From JAUASW01 sp036880965 (lineage in GTDB: Bacteria > Pseudomonadota > Gammaproteobacteria > Burkholderiales > Burkholderiaceae_C): DNA of 64,000 nucleotides. Shown one piece after another: positions 26,109 through 34,763 of the stretch (position 1 is its first letter; every line of letters starts with the position of its first letter). The translations under genes were made by a program, and so were the position numbers. The stretch spans positions 806,001 through 870,000 of the forward strand of contig NZ_JBAJMV010000001.1 of NCBI RefSeq assembly GCF_036880965.1, given 5' to 3'. The notes below the pieces were generated by a model. It did not search any database. It saw only the letters and a program-made list of their open reading frames with translations, and had not been told where the DNA came from.

Positions 26109-27680
26109 GTGCCAAAGACCTGGAAGTTCGCCGCCCTGCTGGCCCTTGGCATCGCCATGGGTACCCAGGCAGCCACGCTGCGCTGGGGCGCGCAGAACGA
26201 CATCCTGTCGATGGATCCGCATTCGCAGAACCACACGACGACCACCGCCATCCTGATGCATGCCTACGAAGGCCTGACCCGCTACGGCCCCAAGTACGAG
26301 CTGGAACCTGCCCTGGCCACGAAGTGGACCTTCATCTCGCCGACCCAGGTGCGCTTCGAGCTGCGCAAGGGTGTCAAGTTCCACGACGGCACGCCGTTCA
26401 CCGCCGACGACGTGGTGTTCAGCTTCAACCGCATCCGCCAGCCCCAGGGCACGATGCAGATCTACGTCACCGGCATCAAGGAGATCCGCAAGCTCGGCGA
26501 GCACGAGATCGAGATGTTGCTGGATGCGCCCAGCCCGCTGCTCTTGAGGAACATCGTCGACTTCCGCATTGTCAGCAAGCCCTGGGCCGAGAAGAACAAG
26601 TCGGTCAATGTGCAGGACTACAAGAGCAAGGAAGACAACTACGCCTCGCGCCATGTGATGGGCACCGGCCCATACAGGATCACCGGCTGGAAGCCCGATC
26701 AGGTGGTGACGATGGAGCGCCACGCCGGCTGGTGGGACCAGCACCGCAACAACATCACCGAGGTGCAGTACCTGCCGATCAAGTCGGACGCCACTCGCGT
26801 GGCCGCCCTGCTCTCCGGCGGAGTCGATATCCTCACCGACCTGCCTACCCAGGATGTGGCGCGCCTGAAGGCCGACCCGAGGCTCAAGATGATCGAAGGG
26901 CCCGAGACCCGCACCATCTTTCTCGCCTTGGATCAGGGCAGCGATGAGCTGAAGGGCTCAAGCGTCAGGGGCAAGAATCCGTTCAAGGACAAGCGTGTGC
27001 GCGAGGCGCTGGGCATCGCCATCGACCGCGAAGCGATCAAGCGCAACATCATGCGTGGCATGTCCATCCCGGCCGCTCTGCTGGTGCCGCCCGGTGTCAA
27101 CGGCAACACGCCTGAACTTGATGCCGCACCCAAGGCAGACATAGCGCGCGCCAAGGCGCTGCTGGCAGAAGCAGGCTACGGCTCCGGCTTCGAAGTTCCC
27201 TTGAACTGCCCAAACAACCGCTACGTCAACGATGAGGAGATCTGCGTCGCCATCGTCTCGATGTGGGCCAAGATCGGCGTGCAGGCCCGGCTCGCCGCCC
27301 AGCCGATGTCGCAGCACAGCCTGGCCTTCCAGCGCTACGAGACGCCGCTCTACATGCTTGGCTGGGGCGTGCCCACCGGGGACGCACAGTTCACCTTGCA
27401 GGCGATCACGCACACCCGCACCAGCGGGCCGGACGGCAGCTTCAACTACGCCAAGGTCAGCGACGCCAAGCTCGATCACTTGATCGACGCGATGAAGGTC
27501 GAGGTCGACGCAGCCAAGCGCAATGCGCTGATCAAGGAAGCGTTGACCCGAGTGCGGGATGAACACTTGTTCATCCCCATCCATCACCAGATCCGCCCCT
27601 GGGCCATGCGCGCCAATGTCGAAACGGTGCATCGGCCTGACGATAGACCCGAAGCCCGCTTTGCGAACATCAAGCCATGA
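26109..27680 (+). CDS. Peptide-type ABC transporter substrate-binding protein, copy 1
   Basis: This is a periplasmic solute-binding protein of family 5 (DppA/OppA/nickel type), 523 residues. A signal peptide (KFAALLALGIAMGTQA) precedes the mature start TLRWGAQNDILSMDPH. The family-5 signature RKGVKFHDGTPFTADDVVFS appears near residue 90 and DKRVREALGIAIDREA near 300. I chose the GTG at 26109 because GGAG lies seven bases before it; an ATG at 26088 would add seven poorly placed residues. The stop overlaps the next gene's ATG (ATGA). No permease or ATPase gene is adjacent. Confidence 0.88.
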   Translation: MPKTWKFAALLALGIAMGTQAATLRWGAQNDILSMDPHSQNHTTTTAILMHAYEGLTRYGPKYELEPALATKWTFISPTQVRFELRKGVKFHDGTPFTADDVVFSFNRIRQPQGTMQIYVTGIKEIRKLGEHEIEMLLDAPSPLLLRNIVDFRIVSKPWAEKNKSVNVQDYKSKEDNYASRHVMGTGPYRITGWKPDQVVTMERHAGWWDQHRNNITEVQYLPIKSDATRVAALLSGGVDILTDLPTQDVARLKADPRLKMIEGPETRTIFLALDQGSDELKGSSVRGKNPFKDKRVREALGIAIDREAIKRNIMRGMSIPAALLVPPGVNGNTPELDAAPKADIARAKALLAEAGYGSGFEVPLNCPNNRYVNDEEICVAIVSMWAKIGVQARLAAQPMSQHSLAFQRYETPLYMLGWGVPTGDAQFTLQAITHTRTSGPDGSFNYAKVSDAKLDHLIDAMKVEVDAAKRNALIKEALTRVRDEHLFIPIHHQIRPWAMRANVETVHRPDDRPEARFANIKP

Positions 27681-29242
27681 AAACTTCACTGCTCTTCGCT
27701 GTCGCCCTGCTTGCATCCACCTGCGCGTCCGCTGCGCCCCTGCGCTGGGCCGCGCAGAACGACGTGCTGACATTGGATCCGCACTCGCAGAACCACAGCA
27801 CCACCACCAGCCTGATGGCCCATGCCTACGAAGGCCTCACGCGGCTGGATGCCAAGTACGAGCCCGAGCCCTGTCTGGCCACCAAATGGACCATGCTCTC
27901 GCCCACGCTGTGGCGCTTCGAGCTGCGCAAGGGTGTGAAGTTCCACGACGGCTCACCCTTCACGGCCGACGACGTGGTCTTCAGCCACGGCCGCGTGATG
28001 CAGCCCCAGGGCAATATGCAGATCTACGTCACCGGCATCAAGGAGGTGAAGAAGATAGACAGCAACACGATCGACCTGGTGCTCTCTGCGCCTACGCCGC
28101 TGCTGCTGCGCAACCTGCCGAACTTCCGCATCATGTCGAAGAGCTGGGCCGAAAAGAACAAGGCGCAGAACACGCAGGACTACAAGGCCAAGGAAGACAG
28201 CTACGCCTCGCGCAATGCGATGGGTACCGGACCGTACAAGATCGTCAGCTGGCAGCCCGACCAGAAGTTGTCCATGGTGGCCAATGAAGACTGGTGGGAC
28301 CTCAAGAACCGCGGCAACGTGACCGAGATCAGCTACCTGCCGATCAAGTCAGACTCGACCCGCGTGGCGGCGCTGCTGGCGGGCGACGTGGACCTGCTCA
28401 CCGACCTGCCCACGCAGGACGTGGCCAAGCTGCGCACCGATGCGCGCCTGAAAGTGATCGAGGGCGCCGAGAACCGCACCATCTTCATCGCCATGGACCT
28501 GGGCAGCGACGAACTCAGGGGCGCCAGCGTCAAGGGCAAGAACCCGTTCAAGGACAAGCGGGTGCGCGAGGCCCTGTCCATTGCCATCGACCGCGAGGCG
28601 ATCAAGCGCACCATCATGCGCGGCCACTCGATCCCTGCGGCGCTGATGGTGCCGCCCAGCGTCAACGGCAACACGCCGGACATCGACACGCCGGCAAAGC
28701 CCGACCTCGCGCGCGCCAAGGCACTGCTGACCGAGGCAGGGTATGGCTCGGGCTTCGAAGTGCCCTTCCATTGCCCCAACAACCGCTATGTGAACGACGA
28801 GGAGACTTGCGTCGCCGTCGTCTCGATGTGGGCCAAGCTGGACATCAAGGCGCGCCTGATCGCCGCGCCCTGGTCGCAGCACACCCAGACCTACCAGCGC
28901 GGCGAGGCGGCGCTCTATCTGCTGGGCTGGGGTGTGGCCACCTTCGATGGCCAGTACACGCTGCAGGACATCATCCGCACCCGCACGACCGGGCCTGATG
29001 GCCACTCCAACTTCTCCAAGGTCAGCGACGCCAGGATCGACCAGCTGGTCGATGCAATGAAGGTCGAGACCGATGTGGCCAAGCGCAACGCCCAGATCCG
29101 CGAGGCGCTGCTGCGCGTGCGGGACGAGGTGTTATTCATCCCCCTGCATCACCAGATGCGGCCTTGGGCCATGCGGGCCAATATCGAGGCGCCGCACCGC
29201 GCCAACGACAGCCCGCTGAGCTGGCGCACATACGTCAAGTGA
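27677..29242 (+). CDS. Peptide-type ABC transporter substrate-binding protein, copy 2
   Basis: This 521-residue family-5 binding protein is about two-thirds identical by eye to the gene just upstream along its whole length, so the pair is a tandem duplication. It has its own signal peptide (LLFAVALLASTCASA) and the same landmarks: RKGVKFHDGSPFTADDVVFS, NPFKDKRVREALSIAIDREA and NNRYVNDEETCVAVVSMWAK. Neither copy has a lipobox. The ATG overlaps the stop of copy 1, implying coupled translation of both. The ligand (peptide, opine, heme or nickel complex) cannot be assigned. It converges with the nitronate monooxygenase gene six bases away. Confidence 0.88.
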   Translation: MKTSLLFAVALLASTCASAAPLRWAAQNDVLTLDPHSQNHSTTTSLMAHAYEGLTRLDAKYEPEPCLATKWTMLSPTLWRFELRKGVKFHDGSPFTADDVVFSHGRVMQPQGNMQIYVTGIKEVKKIDSNTIDLVLSAPTPLLLRNLPNFRIMSKSWAEKNKAQNTQDYKAKEDSYASRNAMGTGPYKIVSWQPDQKLSMVANEDWWDLKNRGNVTEISYLPIKSDSTRVAALLAGDVDLLTDLPTQDVAKLRTDARLKVIEGAENRTIFIAMDLGSDELRGASVKGKNPFKDKRVREALSIAIDREAIKRTIMRGHSIPAALMVPPSVNGNTPDIDTPAKPDLARAKALLTEAGYGSGFEVPFHCPNNRYVNDEETCVAVVSMWAKLDIKARLIAAPWSQHTQTYQRGEAALYLLGWGVATFDGQYTLQDIIRTRTTGPDGHSNFSKVSDARIDQLVDAMKVETDVAKRNAQIREALLRVRDEVLFIPLHHQMRPWAMRANIEAPHRANDSPLSWRTYVK

Positions 29243-29248
29243 TTCAGT

Positions 29249-30205
29249 TCAGCTGAGACTCAGTCGCTTGCGCGCCGCCTGGTATTCGCGTGCCAGGCGC
29301 TGCACCAGTTGCGCCGCAGGCACCACCTCGCGCACCGCGCCGATGCCCTGACCACTGCCCCAGATGTCCTTCCAGGCTTTCTTGGCACCAGCGCCGCCGA
29401 AGTCCATGGTCTTCACATCGCCTTCGGGCAGGTTTTCCGGGTCCATGCCGGAGGCCACGATGGAGCCACGCAGGTAGTTGCCGTGCACGCCGGTGAACAG
29501 GCTGCTGTAGACGATGTCGTCGCTGTTGCTGTCGACGATCATCTGCTTGTACTCGGCCGGCGCGCGCGCCTCTTCTGTGGCAATAAAGGCAGAACCGATG
29601 TACGCGAAGTCGGCGCCCATCGCTTGCGCGGCCAGCACCGCATCGCCCGTGGCCATCGAGCCCGACAGCGCCAGCGGGCCGTCGAACCATTCGCGGATCT
29701 CCTGGATCAGCGCGAACGGGCTCTTCACGCCGGCATGGCCGCCAGCGCCTGCAGCCACGGCGATCAGGCCGTCGGCGCCTTTCTCGATGGCCTTCTTCGC
29801 GAACTTGTTGTTGATGATGTCGTGCAGCACGATGCCGCCCCATGCATGCACCGCCGCGTTCACGTCTTCGCGCGCGCCGAGGCTGGTGATGATGATGGGC
29901 ACCTTGTACTTTGCGCACAGGGCCATGTCGTGCTCAAGCCGGTCATTGCTCTTGTGCACGATCTGGTTGATCGCGAAGGGCGCAGCCGGCTTGTCCGGGT
30001 TGGCCGCGTTGTAGGCCGCCAGCTCGGTGGTGATCTCGATCAACCACTCTTCGAGCAGCTCGGCTGGGCGCGCATTGAGTGCCGGCATCGAGCCGACCAC
30101 GCCGGCCTTGCACTGGGCAATCACCAGCTTGGGATTGCTGATGATGAACAAGGGCGAGCCGATGATGGGCAGCGGCAGGTTTTGCAGGATGGGGGGCAGG
30201 GCCAC
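29249..30205 (-). CDS. Nitronate monooxygenase (2-nitropropane dioxygenase family)
   Basis: This is an FMN-dependent TIM-barrel oxidoreductase that oxidises alkyl nitronates such as propionate 3-nitronate. The 318-residue protein shows family features PIIGSPLFIISNPKL, AAGAGGHAG (FMN phosphate region with the catalytic His), GSMATGDAVLAAQAMGADFAYIGSAF and SLFTGVHGNYLRGS. The start is GTG at 30205 with GGAG seven bases upstream. It follows the acyl-CoA dehydrogenase by 26 bp on the same strand, suggesting cotranscription with a fatty-acid or amino-acid oxidation unit. Some members act instead as enoyl reductases, so the substrate remains open. Confidence 0.88.
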   Translation of the reverse strand: MALPPILQNLPLPIIGSPLFIISNPKLVIAQCKAGVVGSMPALNARPAELLEEWLIEITTELAAYNAANPDKPAAPFAINQIVHKSNDRLEHDMALCAKYKVPIIITSLGAREDVNAAVHAWGGIVLHDIINNKFAKKAIEKGADGLIAVAAGAGGHAGVKSPFALIQEIREWFDGPLALSGSMATGDAVLAAQAMGADFAYIGSAFIATEEARAPAEYKQMIVDSNSDDIVYSSLFTGVHGNYLRGSIVASGMDPENLPEGDVKTMDFGGAGAKKAWKDIWGSGQGIGAVREVVPAAQLVQRLAREYQAARKRLSLS

Positions 30206-30231
30206 GTACAGCTCCGGGTTCTGAAAGGCGC

Positions 30232-32019
30232 TTAGAAGGAGTCCAGGGCCATCGCGGTGACGCTGTCCGCGCCTTCGACGATGGCATTGCGCAGCGCGCC
30301 GCAGCGCGGCAGGATGTGCTCTGCGTAGAAGCGCGCGGTAGCGATCTTGGCGGCCATGAATTCGGCGTCCTCGCCGAGCATGTCTTCCGCCACGATCAGC
30401 GAGCGCGCCAGCTGCCAGCCGGCCACCAGGTTGCCAGCCAGCATCAGGTAGGGCACCGAGCCCGAGTAGGCCGCGTTCGGGTTGGCCTTGCCTTGCGCGG
30501 CAATGAAGTCCACCGATTGCAGATAGGCCTCGCGAGCCGCTTTCAAGCGCTTGGCCACTGACTGCGATGCAGCGCTGCTGCGCGCAGCCAGCTCGCCCTC
30601 GGTCTTCTCGACCTGCGCCGCCACGGCCTTGGCCAGCGTGCCGCCATCGCGCGTGGTCTTGCGACCTACCAGGTCATTGGCCTGAATGGCGGTCGTACCT
30701 TCGTAGATGGTCAGGATCTTGGCGTCTCGGTAGTACTGGGCCGCGCCGGTTTCCTCGATGAAGCCCATGCCGCCATGCACCTGCACGCCGAGGTCCGTCA
30801 CCTCCAGGCTCATCTCGGTGCTGTAGCCCTTGACCAGGGGCACCATGAATTCATAGAAAGCCTGGTTCTGCTTGCGCGTCTCGGCATCTTCATGGTGATG
30901 GGCCGCGTCATAGGCTGCGGCAGCGACGATGGACATCGCACGCGAGCCTTCGGTCAGCGAGCGCATCGTCATCAGCATGCGGCGCACATCGGGGTGATGA
31001 ATGATGGTGGCGGCACCGGGCTTGGAGCCATCGACCGGGCGCGATTGCACGCGGTCACGCGCATAGGCCACCGCATGCTGGTACGAGCGCTCGGCAACCG
31101 CAATGCCCTGCACGCCCACGCCGAAGCGGGCCGCGTTCATCATCACGAACATGTACTCGAGGCCGCGGTTTTCCTGGCCGACCAAATAGCCCACGGCGCC
31201 GCCATGATCGCCGAACTGCAGCACGGCCGTCGGGCTCGCCTTGATGCCCATCTTGTGCTCGATCGACACGCAATGCGCATCATTGCGCGCACCCAGCGAG
31301 CCATCGGCATTGACCATGAACTTCGGCACGATGAAGAGGCTGATGCCCTTCACGCCTTCGGGCGCTCCGACCACGCGGGCCAGCACCAGATGGACGATGT
31401 TCTCGGCCATGTCGTGCTCGCCATAGGTGATGAAGATCTTGGTGCCGAAGATCTTGTAGGTGCCGTCCGCCTGCGGTTCGGCGCGGGTGCGCACGGCCGC
31501 CAGGTCCGAGCCGGCTTGCGGCTCGGTGAGGTTCATCGTGCCCGTCCAGCTGCCGTCGATCAGGTGCGGGATGTAGGTGGACTTCTGCTCGTCGGAGCCG
31601 GCCGTCAGCAGCGCTTCAATCGCGCCATCCGTCAGCAGCGGGCACAGCGCGAAGCTCAGGTTGGCGCTGTTGACCATCTCGCCACAGGCGGCGCCAATGG
31701 TCTTGGGCAGCGCCTGGCCGCCGTACTCGGCCGGATGCTGCAGGCCTTGCCAGCCGCCTTCGGCGAACTGGCGGAAGGCCTCCTTGAAGCCCTTGCTGGT
31801 GAAGACATTGCCGTCCTTCCAGTAAGAGGGGTTCTTGTCGCCTTCGACGTTGGTGGGTGCCACCACGTCTTCATTGAGCTTGGCACATTCCTCGAGCACT
31901 GCCTGCGCGGTGTCGACACCGTAGTCAGCGAAGGCGGGAATCTGCTCGGTCAGGGTCTGCAGGCCGGCGAGATGCTGCATGTCGAACAGCATGTCTTTGA
32001 CGGGGGCGCGGTAGCTCAT
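30232..32019 (-). CDS. Long acyl-CoA dehydrogenase (about 595 residues)
   Basis: This FAD-dependent acyl-CoA dehydrogenase is of the longer class with an extra C-terminal domain. Landmarks are the FAD/substrate segment GTMNLTEPQAGSDLAAV, the ITYGEHDMAENIVHLVLAR region, and VHGGMGFIEETGAAQYYRDAK followed by IYEGTTAIQ with the catalytic Glu. The ATG at 32019 follows GGAG; an in-frame extension to 32151 overlaps the terminator and is rejected. It is downstream of etfBA, which would accept its electrons. Chain-length preference cannot be told from sequence. Confidence 0.93.
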   Translation of the reverse strand: MSYRAPVKDMLFDMQHLAGLQTLTEQIPAFADYGVDTAQAVLEECAKLNEDVVAPTNVEGDKNPSYWKDGNVFTSKGFKEAFRQFAEGGWQGLQHPAEYGGQALPKTIGAACGEMVNSANLSFALCPLLTDGAIEALLTAGSDEQKSTYIPHLIDGSWTGTMNLTEPQAGSDLAAVRTRAEPQADGTYKIFGTKIFITYGEHDMAENIVHLVLARVVGAPEGVKGISLFIVPKFMVNADGSLGARNDAHCVSIEHKMGIKASPTAVLQFGDHGGAVGYLVGQENRGLEYMFVMMNAARFGVGVQGIAVAERSYQHAVAYARDRVQSRPVDGSKPGAATIIHHPDVRRMLMTMRSLTEGSRAMSIVAAAAYDAAHHHEDAETRKQNQAFYEFMVPLVKGYSTEMSLEVTDLGVQVHGGMGFIEETGAAQYYRDAKILTIYEGTTAIQANDLVGRKTTRDGGTLAKAVAAQVEKTEGELAARSSAASQSVAKRLKAAREAYLQSVDFIAAQGKANPNAAYSGSVPYLMLAGNLVAGWQLARSLIVAEDMLGEDAEFMAAKIATARFYAEHILPRCGALRNAIVEGADSVTAMALDSF

Positions 32020-32038
32020 GGCTTGGTCTCCAGATACG

Positions 32039-32071
32039 AAAAGGCGCCGCAACCCTTGGGGAGGCGGCGCC
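32039..32071 (-). terminator. Terminator downstream of etfA
   Basis: On the minus strand GGCGCCGC and GCGGCGCC form an 8-bp stem (32043-32050 with 32064-32071) followed by TTTT. It lies about 30 bp after the etfA stop and ends 20 bp before the acyl-CoA dehydrogenase start, so it may only partly insulate the two. Confidence 0.6.
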
Positions 32072-32101
32072 TGTGAGGCTGTCTCTCTCGGGGAAACGTG
32101 A

Positions 32102-33034
32102 TTACAGGCTGGCGACCAGTTCGGGCACGGCCGTGAACAGGTCAGCCTCAAGGCCGTAGTCGGCCACCGAGAAGATCGGGGCTTCCGGATCCTTGTTGAT
32201 CGCGACGATCACCTTGGAGTCCTTCATGCCGGCCAAATGCTGGATCGCGCCGCTGATGCCGGCGGCGATGTAGAGCTGGGGCGCAACGATCTTGCCGGTC
32301 TGGCCCACTTGCCAGTCGTTCGGCGCGTAGCCCGCGTCCACCGCAGCGCGCGAGGCACCGAGGGCAGCGCCCAGCTTGTCGGCCAGCGGCGTCAGCACCT
32401 CATTGAACTTGTCGCTCGAACCCAGGGCGCGGCCACCCGAGACGATGATCTTGGCGGCGGTCAGCTCGGGGCGGTCGCTCTTCGTGACCTCGCGGCCAAC
32501 GAAGGTGCTCTTGCCACTGTCGGCGGCGCCGGCAACGGTTTCAATGGCAGCGGCGCCACCCTCGGCGGCGGCCGGGTCGAAGCCGGTGGTGCGCACGGTC
32601 AGCACCTTGGTGGCGTCGCTCGATTGCACGGTGGCGATGGCGTTGCCGGCGTAGATCGGGCGCACGAAGGTGTCGGCGCTGACGACCTTGGTGACGTCGC
32701 TCAACTGAGCAACGTCCAGCAGCGCAGCCACGCGAGGGGCGACGTTCTTGCCCGAGGCCGTGGCCGGGAACAGGATGTGGCTGTAGCTGCCGGCAATGGC
32801 GATCACCTGGGCGGCCAGGTTCTCGGCCAGGCCGTCGGCCAGATGGGCGGCGTCGGCGTGGATCACCTTGGCCACGCCGGCGATCTGCGCGGCAGCGGCG
32901 GCGGCAGCAGTGGCGTTCGAGCCGGCCACCAGCACGTGCACGTCGCCACCGCAGGCCACGGCGGCCGTGACGGTGTTCAGCGTGGCGCCCTTGATGGAGG
33001 CGTTGTCGTGTTCAGCAATTACCAGAGCAGTCAT
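32102..33034 (-). CDS. etfA: Electron transfer flavoprotein alpha subunit
   Basis: EtfA binds FAD and, with EtfB, carries electrons from acyl-CoA dehydrogenases to ETF-ubiquinone oxidoreductase. The 310-residue protein ends in the FAD-binding domain with IIVSGGRALGSSDKF, DWQVGQTGKIVAPQLYIAAGISGAIQH and VAINKDPEAPIFSVADYG, all diagnostic. It starts one base after the etfB stop codon, so the pair is coupled. A hairpin terminator follows. Confidence 0.97.
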   Translation of the reverse strand: MTALVIAEHDNASIKGATLNTVTAAVACGGDVHVLVAGSNATAAAAAAAQIAGVAKVIHADAAHLADGLAENLAAQVIAIAGSYSHILFPATASGKNVAPRVAALLDVAQLSDVTKVVSADTFVRPIYAGNAIATVQSSDATKVLTVRTTGFDPAAAEGGAAAIETVAGAADSGKSTFVGREVTKSDRPELTAAKIIVSGGRALGSSDKFNEVLTPLADKLGAALGASRAAVDAGYAPNDWQVGQTGKIVAPQLYIAAGISGAIQHLAGMKDSKVIVAINKDPEAPIFSVADYGLEADLFTAVPELVASL

Positions 33035-33035
33035 C

Positions 33036-33785
33036 TCAGATCACCTTCGCTTCATTCTTCAACTTGTTCACCAGGGTGGCCACGTCCGGCACCTTGACGC
33101 CAGCGCCGCGCTTGGCAGGCTCCTCGACCTTCAGCGTCTTGATACGCGGGGTCACGTCCACGCCCAGGTCGGCCGGCTTGACGATGTCGAGCTGCTTCTT
33201 CTTGGCCTTCATGATGTTGGGCAGCGTGACGTAGCGCGGCTCGTTCAGGCGCAGGTCGGTGGTGACCACGGCCGGCAGGGAGAGGCTCACGGTTTCCAGG
33301 CCGCCATCCACCTCGCGGGTCACGGCCACCTTGCCGTCGGCCACTTCCACCTTGGAGGCGAAAGTGCCTTGCGGCAGGCCGGTCAGCGCAGCCAGCATCT
33401 GGCCGGTCTGGTTGCAATCGTCGTCGATGGCCTGCTTGCCCAGGATCACCAGCTGGGGCTGCTCCTTGTCAACCAGGGCCTTCAGGATCTTGGCCACGGC
33501 CAGCGGCTGCAGCTCGGCGTCGGTCTCGACCAGGATGGCGCGGTCGGCGCCGATGGCCATGGCGGTGCGCAGGGTTTCCTGGCACTGCGTGACGCCGCAG
33601 GAAACAGCGATCACCTCGGTGACCACGCCCTTTTCTTTCAGGCGCACGGCCTCTTCGACGGCGATTTCGTCGAAGGGGTTCATCGACATCTTCACATTGG
33701 CGATATCCACGCCTGTGCCATCACTCTTGACGCGCACCTTGACGTTGTAGTCGACGACGCGTTTGACGGGGACCAATACCTTCAT
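33036..33785 (-). CDS. etfB: Electron transfer flavoprotein beta subunit
   Basis: The 249-residue beta subunit starts MKVLVPVKRVVDYNVKVRV and has the AMP-binding and docking-loop region typical of EtfB (MSMNPFDEIAVEEAVRLKEKG, then LGKQAIDDDCNQTGQMLAALTG). The ATG at 33785 follows GGAG; the longer in-frame extension to 33920 runs through the promoter region and is rejected. The upstream region holds a 16-bp palindrome that may be an operator. Confidence 0.97.
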   Translation of the reverse strand: MKVLVPVKRVVDYNVKVRVKSDGTGVDIANVKMSMNPFDEIAVEEAVRLKEKGVVTEVIAVSCGVTQCQETLRTAMAIGADRAILVETDAELQPLAVAKILKALVDKEQPQLVILGKQAIDDDCNQTGQMLAALTGLPQGTFASKVEVADGKVAVTREVDGGLETVSLSLPAVVTTDLRLNEPRYVTLPNIMKAKKKQLDIVKPADLGVDVTPRIKTLKVEEPAKRGAGVKVPDVATLVNKLKNEAKVI

Positions 33786-33805
33786 GGCAGCACTCCAGAG
33801 CCTGA

Positions 33806-33821
33806 TTGACGTTAACGTTAA
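33806..33821. promoter_or_regulatory. ACGTTAACGT-centred palindrome upstream of etfBA (possible LiuR-type operator)
   Basis: The 16 bases TTGACGTTAACGTTAA are a palindrome with one mismatched pair and a perfect 10-base core ACGTTAACGT. It is 21 bp upstream of the etfB start. A TAGAAT -10-like hexamer lies just beyond it on the minus strand (33831 to 33826), which would put the start site inside the palindrome. From memory, MerR-family LiuR sites of branched-chain amino acid catabolism genes in Proteobacteria have an ACGTnnACGT core; assignment to LiuR is inference. Confidence 0.45.
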
Positions 33822-33971
33822 GTGGATTCTACGGGTGGCCGCAGGTGCGCCAGAGTCGCCCTGATGTCTTTCGAGGCCCAGGCCCGCAGAAAAATAGCAC
33901 GATCGTTCGATTTTAAACACAAGAATCGCTGCACCGGCGAGCTTCGGGCTGCAAGTAGACTGCCGCCCTCA

Positions 33972-34763
33972 ATGAAGCAAGCAGCAGCGTCTCCCAGCAT
34001 TGGCGTGTTCGATTCCGGCCTCGGCGGCTTGACCGTGCTGCGGGAGCTGCGTCGGCAAATGCCGGAGGTGCCGCTGCACTACATCGCCGACACCGCTCAT
34101 GCGCCCTACGGCCAACGCAGCCCGGATTTCATCCAGGCCCGCAGCCTGGCCTTGAGCGAGCACCTCCAGGCGAGCGGCGCCGCACTGATCGTGGTCGCCT
34201 GCAACACCGCGACGGCCCACGCGATCCAGGCCTTGCGCCAACGCTGGCCCTCCCTACCCTTCGTCGGCACAGAGCCGGGCATCAAGCCCGCCGTGGCCGT
34301 AAGCAAGGCCGCGCGAATTGGCGTGCTTGCCACGCCGGCCACGATCACCAGCGCGCGCTATCAAGATCTGCTGGCAAGGCATGCCGGCCAGGCCCAGGTC
34401 TTCAGCCAGGCCTGCCCTGGGCTTGTCGACCTGATCGAGGCCGGCGATCTCGAATCGCCAGCGCTCAACGCCTTGATCGACCAACTTTGCGCGCCATTGC
34501 GCGAAGCCCAGGTCGACACGGTGCTGATGGGCTGCACCCACTATCCCTTGGTGCAGAAGCAGCTTCAGGCAGCACTCGGATCACAAGTGCTGATGCTGAA
34601 CATCGAAACCGCTGTCGCGCACCAGGCTCAGCGCTTGTGGCCCCATGGCGCGAGCGGCGCCGGCATGCGCATCGAGACGACGGGCGACGCTGTTGCCATG
34701 CAGCGCTTCGTGCAGCAGGTGCTGGGCTGGCAAACCCAGACTGTCGAGCCCGCCTCGGTCTAA
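33972..34763 (+). CDS. murI: Glutamate racemase MurI
   Basis: MurI makes D-glutamate for peptidoglycan. The 263-residue protein shows the active-site segments VFDSGLGGLTV with Asp14 and Ser15, VACNTATA with catalytic Cys77 and MGCTHYP with catalytic Cys188. An in-frame extension upstream to 33822 runs through low-quality sequence and the etfB promoter region, so the ATG at 33972 was chosen. Its stop overlaps the stop of the convergent MFS gene by three bases. Confidence 0.96.
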   Translation: MKQAAASPSIGVFDSGLGGLTVLRELRRQMPEVPLHYIADTAHAPYGQRSPDFIQARSLALSEHLQASGAALIVVACNTATAHAIQALRQRWPSLPFVGTEPGIKPAVAVSKAARIGVLATPATITSARYQDLLARHAGQAQVFSQACPGLVDLIEAGDLESPALNALIDQLCAPLREAQVDTVLMGCTHYPLVQKQLQAALGSQVLMLNIETAVAHQAQRLWPHGASGAGMRIETTGDAVAMQRFVQQVLGWQTQTVEPASV

